The notes: generated from the sequence alone by a model not told the origin. A stretch of DNA of 64,000 bases from Bradyrhizobium betae (GCF_008932115.1 NZ_CP044543.1:806001-870000), one strand, 5' to 3'. Counted from the stretch's first letter, positions 53,253 to 64,000 are shown. Program-made: numbers and translations.

Positions 53253-54659
53253 ATGTGGCTGTTTTTCCTGGTTGCCTGGTTTGTCCTGCTTGTCGCCATC
53301 GCGATTTTCGCCCAGCAGGCGTTTGGTTACGACGTTGCCCACCTGCCCGCCTGGTTCGCGGGCCTGCCGATGCCGCAGCGCATCGCGACCGGCGCGATTC
53401 TCGCCGTCGCGCTGGCGCTGATCGGCGCCTCCGTCTGGCGGCTGTCGCGCCAGGACCGGCGCCTCAACACGCTGCGCGACCGCCTCAAGAAGACCCGCGA
53501 AGACGTCGTCGTCGCCCACGCCCTGCAGAACCACCTCGACGCCACTGTCCAGCACCTGATCGAGAGCGACCCCCGAGAGGCTGTCTCTGCCCTTCACGAC
53601 AAGCTGGGCGAGGTCGAGCAGCGCGCCCTGCTCCAGCAGGGCCGCAACGAATCCACCGATATGCACGACCAGCTCGCCGAAATCCGCCGCCGCCAGCAGG
53701 CGCTGCGCGAGATGGTCGGCAAGGTCGCCGATCAGCGTCGCGCGGTCGAACCCGTCTTCACCGAAATCCGCGACCGCCAGAACCAGCTCGAACGGTCCCT
53801 GCATGACCTCGAGACCGACGACCGCAAGAACAGCCTCGCCGACCGGCTCAAGAATATCGCGGGCGACGTCTCGACGCTGCTGACGCGGGTCAACACGGTC
53901 CAGACGACCTTTGCGACCCTCAACCAGTACAAGGAAGATCTGGCGAAATCCCATGCCGAGTTGGTGCCGCTGCGCGCGACCGACGCCGGCATCAATGCCC
54001 TGATCGGCGAGCTCGGGCTCAGCCATGACCGCCTCTCCAAGAGCATCGACGAGCTCGAGACCGGCGGCGAAGCGCCGCTCGGCACCCGCGTCGAGACGCT
54101 GTCGAAGAACAAGATCGAGATCGAGCAGCGCCTCGCGCGCATCGACGACAGCTTCAACATCCTCAAGGCCGTCAGCCTCGACTTCGAGGAGCTCGCCCAG
54201 CGCCGGGCTCAGCTCGAACGCTCACTCGCCGACGTCGAAACCGATTCCGACGGCAAGTCCCTCGCGGAGCGCCAGAACGCGCTGAACGATTTCGTCGTCC
54301 AGTCGCGCCAGCGCCTTGGCGCGTTGCAGGAAACGCTCGCCACGCTGAACGCCTTCAAGGTGGAGCTGTCGAAGTCGCAGGCCGACCTCGTCCCGTTGAA
54401 GGCCCCGGTGTTCGGCATCGAGGCCCTGATCGCGGAGGTCGGTGCCACCCGCGACCTCCTCGCCAGGACCGTCGGCGAGATCGAGGCGAGCGGCGATGTC
54501 ACCCTCACCTCACGCGTCGAGGCGTTGACCAAGAGCAAACGCGAGGTCGAGGACCGGCTCACCCGCATCTTCGACAATTTCAACGCGCTCGATGCCTTGC
54601 GCAAGGACATCGGCGGCATCTTCTCGACGATCAGAAACAGCCTGAACCGGATCGGGTAA
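53253..54659 (+). CDS. Membrane-anchored coiled-coil protein with tandem 142-residue repeat
   Basis: 468 residues from the ATG at 53253 behind GAGGAA; an earlier start at 53175 would add 26 residues before the first membrane helix. Two hydrophobic helices (residues 2-20 and about 43-62) precede a long coiled-coil of about 400 residues. Residues 175-316 and 317-458 are tandem copies: both begin R-x-x-QLERS, and both later have TFATL/TLATLN, K-x-x-L-x-KS, LVPL, I-x-ALI-x-E-x-G and a closing EI/EVE-x-RL-RI-DxFN. This suggests an internal duplication. No family recognised. The topology is like a cytoplasmic or periplasmic rod tethered to the inner membrane. Confidence 0.8.
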   Translation: MWLFFLVAWFVLLVAIAIFAQQAFGYDVAHLPAWFAGLPMPQRIATGAILAVALALIGASVWRLSRQDRRLNTLRDRLKKTREDVVVAHALQNHLDATVQHLIESDPREAVSALHDKLGEVEQRALLQQGRNESTDMHDQLAEIRRRQQALREMVGKVADQRRAVEPVFTEIRDRQNQLERSLHDLETDDRKNSLADRLKNIAGDVSTLLTRVNTVQTTFATLNQYKEDLAKSHAELVPLRATDAGINALIGELGLSHDRLSKSIDELETGGEAPLGTRVETLSKNKIEIEQRLARIDDSFNILKAVSLDFEELAQRRAQLERSLADVETDSDGKSLAERQNALNDFVVQSRQRLGALQETLATLNAFKVELSKSQADLVPLKAPVFGIEALIAEVGATRDLLARTVGEIEASGDVTLTSRVEALTKSKREVEDRLTRIFDNFNALDALRKDIGGIFSTIRNSLNRIG

Positions 54660-54670
54660 GCTGCCGCGTG

Positions 54671-54750
54671 GGATGGGTAGAGCACAGCGAAACCCATCAT
54701 CTCTCCTCACTCAAACGGCCGATGGGTTTCGCTGCGCTCTACCCATCCTA
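54671..54750. repeat. Palindromic intergenic repeat (family D)
   Basis: GGATGGGTAGAGCACAGCGAA at the left, TTCGCTGCGCTCTACCCATCC at the right, with CCCATC/GATGGG inside. Confidence 0.82.
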
Positions 54751-54793
54751 CAGACCTCGAACCGAAGTTGATGCCGGCGCGACCAAAGCCTGC

Positions 54794-55507
54794 ATGCGCA
54801 TCATCCTCGGCCTCCTCTCCGCCTTGCTCGGCGCGCTCGCCGGCTGGTCCGCGCTTGCCGCGCTGGTGATGGCGCTGGCGGGGCCGGACCGCGATGGCGG
54901 CATCGCCATGGGCGCCGTCTTCGACATCGGCCCGATCGGCGGCGTGGTCGGCCTGGTCGCCGGCATTTGGCTGTTCGTGCGCATCGGGCTCGTTCGAAAC
55001 GCCGCGTCGCCGCCGGTGGAGGCATCCGACGCCGCGCCGCGCGCCCCGACGCAGCTGTCTTTGCCCTTTGCCGTCACCCTCCTGCTCATCGCGAGCATTT
55101 TGGGCTGGTGGGGATGGTACGAATTCATCCGCTCGCCCTATCTCAGCCACGGCTTCATGACGCTCGAACTCGAATTCCGGCTTCCCGCCGGCGCGACCTT
55201 GCCGGACAACAAGGACGACGTGCGGATCGAGGTCGAGGAAGCGCGGGGATATGCGATCGCCAGCCCTGCCGTGAATTGGCGCGCGCATGACGGCGACCGT
55301 CCGGCCATCATTGCCACCGCCGCGCTGATGTACAAGACGCGCCACCGCGTCGCGCACCTGACGCTCCCGGGCATGCCTGCGCGAAGCTGGCCGATCGATC
55401 TTCCCTCCGATCCGGACCCGACGCCCGGCTATTCGCCCTGGCGCATTGCGAGCGATCCGTCGCAACCGGAAATCGAGCTGCATTTCCGGCTGCGCGCCGA
55501 CCGCTAA
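54794..55507 (+). CDS. Membrane protein of unknown function
   Basis: 237 residues from the ATG at 54794. Three hydrophobic helices near residues 4-28, 37-60 and about 87-107 with the pattern AVFDIGPIGGVVGLVAGIWLFVRIG, followed by a soluble domain of about 125 residues (LELEFRLPAGATLPDNKDDVRIEVEE..., ending IELHFRLRADR) likely on one face of the inner membrane. No family recognised with certainty. Preceded by a palindromic repeat, no evident partner. Confidence 0.75.
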   Translation: MRIILGLLSALLGALAGWSALAALVMALAGPDRDGGIAMGAVFDIGPIGGVVGLVAGIWLFVRIGLVRNAASPPVEASDAAPRAPTQLSLPFAVTLLLIASILGWWGWYEFIRSPYLSHGFMTLELEFRLPAGATLPDNKDDVRIEVEEARGYAIASPAVNWRAHDGDRPAIIATAALMYKTRHRVAHLTLPGMPARSWPIDLPSDPDPTPGYSPWRIASDPSQPEIELHFRLRADR

Positions 55508-55675
55508 CGAAGACGGCGCGACGGCGAAATATTCCGACACATCACATCTGCGCGCACCCGACAGATGCCGCCAACATGTCGCGCGGGTGCCGCAACTTGG
55601 ACGCATTCCGCCGCCCTTTTGTCAGGCGTGTCTGGGGGCACGGCGTTGCCGTGTTTGGACCAAACCTTCAGGGGT

Positions 55676-55873
55676 ATGACTGTGAAGAAGATTGTAATTG
55701 TTCTGGGTGCTACGCTTGTTCTGGTGACGGCTGCGAACGCTGCGGATCTGCCGCGCCGGCAGCCCGTCTACGTCCAGGAGCAGGCTCCGATCGGGAAGAT
55801 GCCGATTGGCAAGAGCCCGGTTGGAAAGGCCCCGATCGGCAAGGCGCCCGGCCCGGTCGTCTCGCGCTACTGA
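55676..55873 (+). CDS. Small secreted protein with PIGK repeats
   Basis: 65 residues from the ATG at 55676. N-terminal signal peptide KKIVIVLGATLVLVTAANAA, then a low-complexity mature part with four tandem units of the type (A/M/S)P(I/V)GK: APIGKMPIGKSPVGKAPIGK. No folded domain. A basic, proline-glycine-rich periplasmic peptide of unknown role. Confidence 0.62.
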   Translation: MTVKKIVIVLGATLVLVTAANAADLPRRQPVYVQEQAPIGKMPIGKSPVGKAPIGKAPGPVVSRY

Positions 55874-55926
55874 CGCGCAGCATCGTAGACGACCAGCGTA
55901 AACGGCCGACAGTCGAGGGGGCTAGC

Positions 55927-56577
55927 GTGACGGACAAACCTGATCGATCGGGATCCTGCATCCTTGCGGGACTGGCGCTCGCGGCGATGATCGCGTGCAC
56001 GCTGCCCTCGGCCTCGGCCCATGAAGCGAACAAGCGCGTTGCCGATGCCAACGCGCTTGCCACGTCCGACTCCGCGTCACGAGGCGCGCCGCAATCGGCC
56101 CGGCGCTCGGTCGCGCGCACAGAGAAAGGTCCCTACTACGTCGACTTCCGTGCGCGGACGGCGGCGAGCTGGGGCCATGCCTTCGTCTGGTACGGCAAGA
56201 CCAGCGAGCGCGCCGTCGAGGTCGCAGGGCTCACGCCCGCCGGCGACACCTGGGCCTACGTGCTCGGCCATCTCACCTGGGTACCCTCCGAGACCGGCGC
56301 GAGCTACGGCGATCTCGATCCCGACTATCTCACCGCGAGCTACCGGGTCTATCTGAACGAAGCCGACGCCAAACGCGTGTTCGCCTATATCAAGAAATTG
56401 CAGGCGAGCTCGCCGGTCTGGAACGCCGAGACCACCAACTGCACCGGCTTCATCGGCGACATCGCCGAGTACATGGGATTGAAGGTCCCCTACCGCTGGC
56501 AGCGCCCGGAAAACTTCGTCAACAGCCTCAAGGACATGAACGGTGGCCGCCAGTTGGTGCGGCTGACGTCGGAGTAG
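55927..56577 (+). CDS. Secreted protein with His...Cys papain-like pattern
   Basis: 216 residues from a GTG at 55927 behind GAGGGGG. The signal peptide LAGLALAAMIACTLPSASA is followed by a variable spacer and a domain of about 140 residues with SWGHAFVWYG, then GYGDLDPDYLTASYRVYL and NCTGFIGDIAEYMGLKVPYRW. The order histidine, later cysteine is that of permuted NlpC/P60 or LRAT-like folds, but a catalytic role is not proven and the family is not identified here. Confidence 0.7.
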   Translation: MTDKPDRSGSCILAGLALAAMIACTLPSASAHEANKRVADANALATSDSASRGAPQSARRSVARTEKGPYYVDFRARTAASWGHAFVWYGKTSERAVEVAGLTPAGDTWAYVLGHLTWVPSETGASYGDLDPDYLTASYRVYLNEADAKRVFAYIKKLQASSPVWNAETTNCTGFIGDIAEYMGLKVPYRWQRPENFVNSLKDMNGGRQLVRLTSE

Positions 56578-56582
56578 CCGGC

Positions 56583-57225
56583 TACGAGATATTGCGTTGC
56601 CCGACGGGCAAAACACCCAAGCGATCGGTCAACGCGCGTCGGCAAAAATATTCCGCTTTACCGAAATTCGGAAACAGCGTATCCATCGCCTCGACCCGGC
56701 CCAACGAAGAGGGGCGTATCGCGATCGTCACGAACGCGGGCCGGACGGCGGTGGACGTGGGCCACATCGGTGCGACGGTGATCGCAGGGCGGGAAACCGT
56801 GAGCGAGGCACATCGCACGTACGACCGGTGTGATCTGCGTACGGCAAAATCGTGTGGTCCTGGCGCCCGCAGGCTGGCGTCAAGCGTTGCGGTGATGTGG
56901 CGGCCCGACCGGGCGCGCGCATCGTCAGTCGCAAGGCGACGGGGGCAAGAGTGCATCGCTCCCCGGGGAGAGCGCGACATAAGCCGTAAAGCCACTGCGC
57001 AGGGAAGGCCGGATGTTTTGGCTACGCCTGTATGCCGCTGTGCAAATTTCTCACCGCAACTCCGCACAGTGGACCGCGGGTGCCAGCCGGCACCCGGTCT
57101 TCCCTGCGCCCTCTTTCATTGGGGGTGAGCCGACCAGGCAAAGCTCGGGCGTATCAGCCGCGAGGATGCGAAGGTGTGTCTTGCGAGGATGCGAGTTCGG
57201 TATTGCAGCGAGCCTAGCCTATGAC
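56583..57225. repeat. Probable dispersed non-coding repeat
   Basis: This stretch has open frames on several strands (for example 56592-57128) but none with a ribosome site, domain or rhizobial codon pattern that beats its neighbours. Its segments (GTAAAGCCACTGCGCAGGGA, and the region around CGCAGGGCGGGAAACCGTGA) match, from memory, a repeated sequence family common in Bradyrhizobium intergenic DNA. Called by appearance and memory, not by search. Confidence 0.45.
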
Positions 57226-57227
57226 CA

Positions 57228-57367
57228 TCACCCTGAGGTGCGCGCCCTGTGGCGCAATTGCGCCGCAGGGCAAGCCTCGAAGGGCGACAGCCCGGCTCTC
57301 GCAGCGCGGCCGTTCATCCTTCGAGGCTCCCTGCCCGGTGCTACGCACCGCGCAGCTCGCCCCTCAG
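57228..57367. repeat. Palindromic repeat, split by the IS110 insertion (left part)
   Basis: Begins ACCATCACCCTGAGGTGCGC and runs through inverted arms GCCTCGAAGG and CCTTCGAGGC to GCCCCTCAG. The right-hand end (GATGACGG, 58498-58505) lies on the far side of the IS. Joining the two gives CCTCAGGATGACGG, the inverted copy of the left end (CCATCACCCTGAGG). Confidence 0.8.
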
Positions 57368-57382
57368 CGACTGTGTTCGAAG

Positions 57383-59660
<2,278 letters not shown>

Positions 59661-59685
59661 TCACTGCAAGAAGCGAGAGTAATTC

Positions 59686-60654
59686 ATGAAGGCTTATGTC
59701 TACGGCGCTGATGGCGCTCGGATTTCCGACGTCGCTCAACCAAAACCTAAAGGCACCCAAGTGCTGGTGCGCGTCCGTGCCTGCGGGCTGAACCGCGCCG
59801 ACACCGGCATGCGCAAGGGCCACGCCCATGGCGCGGCCGGCGGCGTCGGCACCGTGCTCGGCATGGAATGGGCCGGCGAAGTTGCCGAACTCGGACCCGA
59901 TGCGAAGGGCGTGAAGGTCGGCGACCGCATCATGGGCTCGGGCGGCGCGGCGTTCGCGGAGTATACGCTGGCCGATCACGGCCGGCTGTTCCGCGCCCCC
60001 TCGAACATGAATTTCGAGGAAGCCGCCACCCTCCCCGTCGCGCTCGCGACCATGCATAACGCCGTCGTCACCGTCGGCGGCGTGCAGCCGGGCCAGAGCG
60101 TGCTGATCCAGGGCGCCAGCTCCGGCGTCGGCCTGATGGCGATGCAGATCGCCAAGCTCAAGGGCGCAAAGCTCGTCATCGGCTCCTCGACCGATGCCTA
60201 TCGGCGCGACCGGCTGACCGACTACGGCGCCGATCTCGCGGTCGACTCTTCCGACCCCAAATGGGTCGACGAGGTCCTGAAGGCGACCGGCGGCGACGGC
60301 GTCGACCTCATCGTCGACCAGGTCTCGGGCCAGGTCGCCAACCAGAACCTCGCGGCAACGAAGATCCTGGGCCGCATCGTCAATGTCGGCCGGCTCGGCG
60401 GCACCCACGCCGACTTCAACTTCGACCTGCATGCCGCCCGCCGCATCAGCTATATCGGCGTCACCTTTCGCACCCGCACCATCGAGGAGGTCCGCGAGAT
60501 CTTCGACGAGGTCAGGAAGGACATCTGGGGCGCGGTGGAGTCGCGCAAGCTGCAACTGCCGATCGACAAGGTCTACGCGTTCGACGACATCGACCAGGCC
60601 TTCGCCCACATGGAGGCGAACAAGCACCTGGGGAAGATCGTGGTGACGGTGTAG
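59686..60654 (+). CDS. Zinc-type alcohol dehydrogenase / NADPH:quinone oxidoreductase-like protein
   Basis: 322 residues of the MDR superfamily, quinone-reductase branch: VRVRACGLNRADTGMRKGHAHGAAGGVGTVLGMEWAGEV, the nucleotide motif VLIQGASSGVGLMAMQIAKLKGAK and DLIVDQVSG. The zinc-binding cysteines of true alcohol dehydrogenases are absent, so it is probably an NADPH-dependent reductase of quinones or enones. It follows the nitronate monooxygenase and ends at a palindromic repeat. Confidence 0.88.
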   Translation: MKAYVYGADGARISDVAQPKPKGTQVLVRVRACGLNRADTGMRKGHAHGAAGGVGTVLGMEWAGEVAELGPDAKGVKVGDRIMGSGGAAFAEYTLADHGRLFRAPSNMNFEEAATLPVALATMHNAVVTVGGVQPGQSVLIQGASSGVGLMAMQIAKLKGAKLVIGSSTDAYRRDRLTDYGADLAVDSSDPKWVDEVLKATGGDGVDLIVDQVSGQVANQNLAATKILGRIVNVGRLGGTHADFNFDLHAARRISYIGVTFRTRTIEEVREIFDEVRKDIWGAVESRKLQLPIDKVYAFDDIDQAFAHMEANKHLGKIVVTV

Positions 60655-60670
60655 CAGCGGCGGAGGTCTC

Positions 60671-60760
60671 GTAGGGTGGGCAAAGCGCAGCGTGCCCACC
60701 ATCTGTCAGCGATCGCGGAGAAATGGTGGGCACGGCGCTACGCGCCTTTGCCCACCCTAC
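60671..60760. repeat. Palindromic intergenic repeat (family B)
   Basis: GTAGGGTGGGCAAAGCGCAGC with its inverted copy ending CCCACCCTAC, and inner GTGCCCACCAT/ATGGTGGGCAC. Sister copy at 6349-6438. Confidence 0.85.
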
Positions 60761-60855
60761 GAAGAAGAGGTGTCACTTCGCTCCTGCAACTCACTAGCGA
60801 CTACGGCTGTGGATCATCGCTTGATGTTCGGCCATGGGCTGCTAAATCCCCCGCC

Positions 60856-62247
60856 ATGACCTCCCAGCACAGCAAAACCTCGGTCGCCGCGATCTCGATC
60901 TTCGCCAGCGGCGGCATGGCCGCGGCCAAGTTCGCGGTCGGAATCGCGATCGGCTCGCTCGCGCTGATCTCCGAAGCCCTGCACTCCTCGATCGACCTGG
61001 TCGCGACCATCATCACCTGGGCCGTGGTGCGGGTGTCCGACAAGCCGGCGGACGACGAGCACCATTACGGCCACGGCAAGCTGGAGAGCATTTCCGCGCT
61101 CGGCGTCACCGCCCTGCTTTACGTGCTGGCCGGCGGCATCCTGGTGGAGTCCTATAGCCGCCTGCGGGAGGGAACCTCGCCGCCGACCATTTCGGCCGTG
61201 CCGTTCGTGGTGCTGGTGATCGACATCGTCGTCAATTTCTGGCGGGCCCGCGCGCTGCACCGCGCCGCGCGTGAGACCGGGAGCCAGGCGCTCGCGGCCG
61301 ACGCGCTCCACTTCGCCTCCGATGTCATGGGCTCGTTCGCCGTGATCGCGGGCCTGATCCTCGCCGCCCTCGGCTTCTGGTGGGGCGACGCGGCCGCCGC
61401 CGCCGCGGTCGCCGTGATGATCGCCCTGCTCGGCCTGCGCATGGCCGGCTCGACCGTGCAGACGCTGGTCGATCGTGCGCCGGAAGGCGCGCATGAAAAG
61501 GCCACGGCCGCGATCCGCAGCGTTCCCGGCGTGATCGACGTCGAGCGGCTGCGGGTGCGCATGGTCGGGGCGACCACCTTCATCGACACCATCGCAAAGG
61601 TGCCGCGGACCTATCCGATCGACCGCGTCGAGGAGATCAAGCGCAAGGCGCAGGCCGCCGTCGAGACGGCATTCGGCGATACCGACCTTACCTTCACCGC
61701 GGTCCCCGTCGCGCGCGACAACGAGACCGTGCGCGACCGCATCATGGTGATCGCGCACAATTCGGGCCTCGCCGTCCACCACGTCACGGTCCACGAGCTG
61801 GGTACGACTCAAGACTTGGGCGCCAAGTTGATCGTCAGCATCGACCTCGAGGTCGACGCCCGGATGCAGCTCGACGCCGCCCATGAGGTCGCCAACACGC
61901 TGGAGCGGAACATCCAGGAGGAGTTCGGCGCGGACGTCGAGGTCGACGTCCACATCGAGCCGCTGGAACCGGAACTGCCGTTCGGGGTCGATGCCGCGTC
62001 GGAACGCGTGCAGACCATCGCGGCCGCGCTCACCGAATATGCCGCCGGCGGCGAGATCCACGACATTCATAACGTGCGCGTGCGCGACACCGAGGGCGGC
62101 GAGATCGTCAACTTCCACTGCCGCGCGGCGCCGTCGATGAGCGTGATCAAGGTGCACGAGCATGTCGACGCGATCGAGCGCGCGCTGCGCCGTGCCTTCC
62201 CGAGCGTGAAGCGCGTCATCAGCCACGCCGAGCCGCCGCGCGCGTGA
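60856..62247 (+). CDS. Cation diffusion facilitator exporter with extended cytoplasmic tail
   Basis: 463 residues from the ATG at 60856. CDF core with HSSIDLVATIITWAVVRVSDKPADDEHHYGHGKLES and ADALHFASDVMGSFAVIAGL: six helices and the His/Asp metal sites. A typical CDF ends near residue 300 after one ferredoxin-like dimer domain; this one has three such segments (about 205-295, 295-385, 385-463), each alpha/beta with the form IRSVPGV..., MVIAHNSGL..., LTEYAAGG.... It exports a divalent metal in exchange for protons. The extra domains may sense metal or bind a partner. Confidence 0.88.
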   Translation: MTSQHSKTSVAAISIFASGGMAAAKFAVGIAIGSLALISEALHSSIDLVATIITWAVVRVSDKPADDEHHYGHGKLESISALGVTALLYVLAGGILVESYSRLREGTSPPTISAVPFVVLVIDIVVNFWRARALHRAARETGSQALAADALHFASDVMGSFAVIAGLILAALGFWWGDAAAAAAVAVMIALLGLRMAGSTVQTLVDRAPEGAHEKATAAIRSVPGVIDVERLRVRMVGATTFIDTIAKVPRTYPIDRVEEIKRKAQAAVETAFGDTDLTFTAVPVARDNETVRDRIMVIAHNSGLAVHHVTVHELGTTQDLGAKLIVSIDLEVDARMQLDAAHEVANTLERNIQEEFGADVEVDVHIEPLEPELPFGVDAASERVQTIAAALTEYAAGGEIHDIHNVRVRDTEGGEIVNFHCRAAPSMSVIKVHEHVDAIERALRRAFPSVKRVISHAEPPRA

Positions 62248-62471
62248 CGCGGAACGCGCGGGGAGTCGCGCGTTCTCGTTTCGGACTCATCGCGTACGTC
62301 GAACTACGGACGTAAAGCGCGCGAACTCTCCGTTGGATAAGAATAATTTCGCGTTAACGTTTCGTTGACTCTCGACAGCCTGCGCAAAGTGGATTCAAAT
62401 CGCCTTGATTCGAAAGTGATGTGGGGCTGCTTTCGAATCGAGTCGCAGCAAGTTTCCCGGGGGCTAAAGGC

Positions 62472-64000
62472 ATGGCGCGTGCAGACGCCGCGAACGCGTG
62501 CGTCCAATCCGATTCGATCAAGGGATTGGCGCAATCGATCGCGAAACCTGCCTATCATCGGCTCCTGATCGCGGAGCCGGCGCTGCGCCGCGCCGTGCCG
62601 ACGCTCATCATCGCGTTCCTGATCACGATCTGCCTCGGTGCATTCGTGCAAGTCGTCGATCAGACGCGCCAGAAGCGGCTGGTGATCCGCCACGACATCT
62701 CGGCCCTGGCTGACCTGCTCGCCGAGCGCCTCGACCGCCTGACGTCGTCCCGGCAGGAGCGCCTGAAGAACATCGAGAACCTGCCGGCGCTGCTGACCGA
62801 TCTCATCCCGACCTGGGGCACGGCCTCCGGCCGCCACGTCATCGTCAACTCGGCCGGCATCGACCGCCGCATCCTCGCCCGCATTCCCGTCGACAGCGAT
62901 CGCTCGGGCAACGACCGTCTGCTCGACGCGATCACGACGGCGCAGATGCTGGCGGCGCCGCCCCGCGACAACGCCATCTCCGACATGACGCTGCCGAACG
63001 GCAACGCCGCGATGGCGACCTCGCGGCAGATCAAGTCGATGCCGGGCCTCGTCACCGTGATCCAGGAGCGCAACGAGCCGATCTGGGGCTCGGACGCCGC
63101 GCTCTCGGTGACGCTCTCGGCCACCACCGGCTTCGTCGTGCTGATCCTCGGTTTCGCCTTCCACTGGCAGTCGACCCGGGCCCGCGAGGGCGACCTCATC
63201 AACGACGCCGTGCGCGGCCGCATCGACACCGCGCTCAACCGCGGCCGCTGCGGCCTGTGGGACTGGGACCTGTCGCGCGGCCGGATCTTCTGGTCGCAGT
63301 CGATGTTCTCCATGCTCGGCCTCGACGGCCGCAACGAGCTCCTGACCTTCGGCGAGGTCAATGCGCTGGTAAAGTCCGACGACATCGACCTGTTCGAGAT
63401 CGCCGACCAGCTCATCTCGGGTCAGATCGCTCACATCGACCAGACCTTCCGCATGCAGCATGTCGACGGCCACTGGATCTGGCTGCGCGTCCGCTGCGAG
63501 AAGACGCGCGGGGCGACCGATTCCAGCGTTCACCTGATCGGCATCGCCGTCGACATCACCGAGCAGAAGAGCCTCGCCGAGCGGACCGTCGAAGCCGACC
63601 TCCGGCTGCGCGACGCCATCGAGACCATTCCGGAAGCCTTCGTGCTGTGGGATGCGAGCGACCGCCTGGTGCTCTGCAACTCGCACTTCCAGCGCCTGCA
63701 CAAACTGCCCGACTCGGCCGTCATTCCCGGCACCTCCTACGAGACCGTGCTGGAAGTCGGCCGCATGCCTGAGGTGCGCACCCGCCACAACGAGACTGCG
63801 AGCCGGGGCCCGGGCGCCCGCACCTTCGAGGCCCAGCTCGACGACGGCAGCTGGCTGCACATCAGCGAGCGCCGCACCAAGGACGGCGGCTACGTCTCGG
63901 TCGGCACCGACATCACCCGGATCAAGGAGCACGAGCAGAAGCTGGTCGACAACGATCTGCGCCTGCGTGCCACCGTCATCGACCTGAAGCGTTCGCAGGC
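62472..64000 (+). CDS. PAS-domain sensor protein, probably histidine kinase (3' end outside window)
   Basis: The first 509 residues are visible, from the ATG at 62472. Two membrane helices (about residues 42-62 and 213-236) flank a periplasmic-type region of 150 residues, then two PAS domains: LWDWDLSRGRIFWSQSMFSMLGLDGR with VHLIGIAVDITEQK, and DAIETIPEAFVLWDASDRLVLCNSHFQRLH with YVSVGTDITRIKEHEQKL. The kinase or other output part lies past the right edge. Such proteins are usually histidine kinases in Rhizobiales. The ligand is not visible. Confidence 0.82.
   Translation, partial: MARADAANACVQSDSIKGLAQSIAKPAYHRLLIAEPALRRAVPTLIIAFLITICLGAFVQVVDQTRQKRLVIRHDISALADLLAERLDRLTSSRQERLKNIENLPALLTDLIPTWGTASGRHVIVNSAGIDRRILARIPVDSDRSGNDRLLDAITTAQMLAAPPRDNAISDMTLPNGNAAMATSRQIKSMPGLVTVIQERNEPIWGSDAALSVTLSATTGFVVLILGFAFHWQSTRAREGDLINDAVRGRIDTALNRGRCGLWDWDLSRGRIFWSQSMFSMLGLDGRNELLTFGEVNALVKSDDIDLFEIADQLISGQIAHIDQTFRMQHVDGHWIWLRVRCEKTRGATDSSVHLIGIAVDITEQKSLAERTVEADLRLRDAIETIPEAFVLWDASDRLVLCNSHFQRLHKLPDSAVIPGTSYETVLEVGRMPEVRTRHNETASRGPGARTFEAQLDDGSWLHISERRTKDGGYVSVGTDITRIKEHEQKLVDNDLRLRATVIDLKRSQ

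Noticed and set aside
56592..57128. A 178-codon frame on the plus strand.
   Set aside because: Arg/Cys/Pro-rich, no domain, no ribosome site, and lies in what looks like a dispersed non-coding repeat.

Overview
The window is high-GC, densely coded alphaproteobacterial DNA. Gene content and codon use point to Bradyrhizobium or a close relative. The supporting traits are the oxalyl-CoA decarboxylase/formyl-CoA transferase cluster, many Liv/Tct/NitT-type uptake systems, DUF1236-type secreted proteins, and several families of palindromic intergenic repeats. No rRNA, tRNA or CRISPR array was seen. The species call is inference.

Layout. 1-7.5 kb: a sulfur/organic-nutrient-type island. It holds an AprA-like flavoprotein (cut by the left edge), ferredoxin-NADP reductase, a DUF971 protein, a CRP/FNR-type regulator, a NitT/TauT-family ABC importer whose binding protein carries an extra NosL-like tail, and a YeiH-type putative sulfate exporter. 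A repeated element (AAACTAATCG/CAACTAATYG) lies 72-79 bp upstream of three of these start codons. 7.6-12.7 kb: a small membrane protein and a liv-type branched-chain importer (F, G, M, H and binding protein). 12.9-17.8 kb: an ATGA-overlapping operon of acyl-CoA ligase, TetR regulator and HAPMO-like Baeyer-Villiger monooxygenase, then a GST-kappa-like isomerase. 17.8-22.6 kb: Orn/Lys/Arg decarboxylase, GNAT acetyltransferase, ornithine cyclodeaminase and an orphan FlgC-like protein. 22.7-25.2 kb: a 2-hydroxyacid dehydrogenase divergent from a two-subunit sulfopyruvate-decarboxylase-like TPP enzyme. 26.2-31.6 kb: a glyoxylate operon (gcl-hyi-glxR) behind adenine deaminase. 31.7-36.4 kb: a NYN-LOTUS protein, a TctCBA transporter and an IclR regulator.

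36.6-51.1 kb is an oxalate catabolism region: a CoA ligase (ADP-forming), a GntR/FadR-type regulator, oxc, frc and, after small genes, cspA and a YegD-like Hsp70, a 45-residue peptide gene, two OxlT-like antiporters and a CBS-domain protein. Five or six copies of a 17-bp element (consensus TGGCATNTGGTATRCCA) precede six of these genes and tie the scattered units into one predicted regulon. Oxalate enters by OxlT, is activated by Frc, decarboxylated by Oxc, and the formyl-CoA is recycled.

51.2-56.6 kb holds a ketopantoate-reductase-like protein, a fumarylacetoacetate-hydrolase-like protein, a membrane coiled-coil protein with a 142-residue tandem duplication, and secreted or membrane proteins of unknown role. 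56.6-58.5 kb is a dispersed-repeat and palindrome zone interrupted by a complete IS110 element. The insertion point, CT core and predicted bridge-RNA guides can all be read from the sequence. 58.7-64 kb: nitronate monooxygenase, zinc-type quinone oxidoreductase, a CDF exporter with an unusually long tail, and a PAS sensor protein cut by the right edge.
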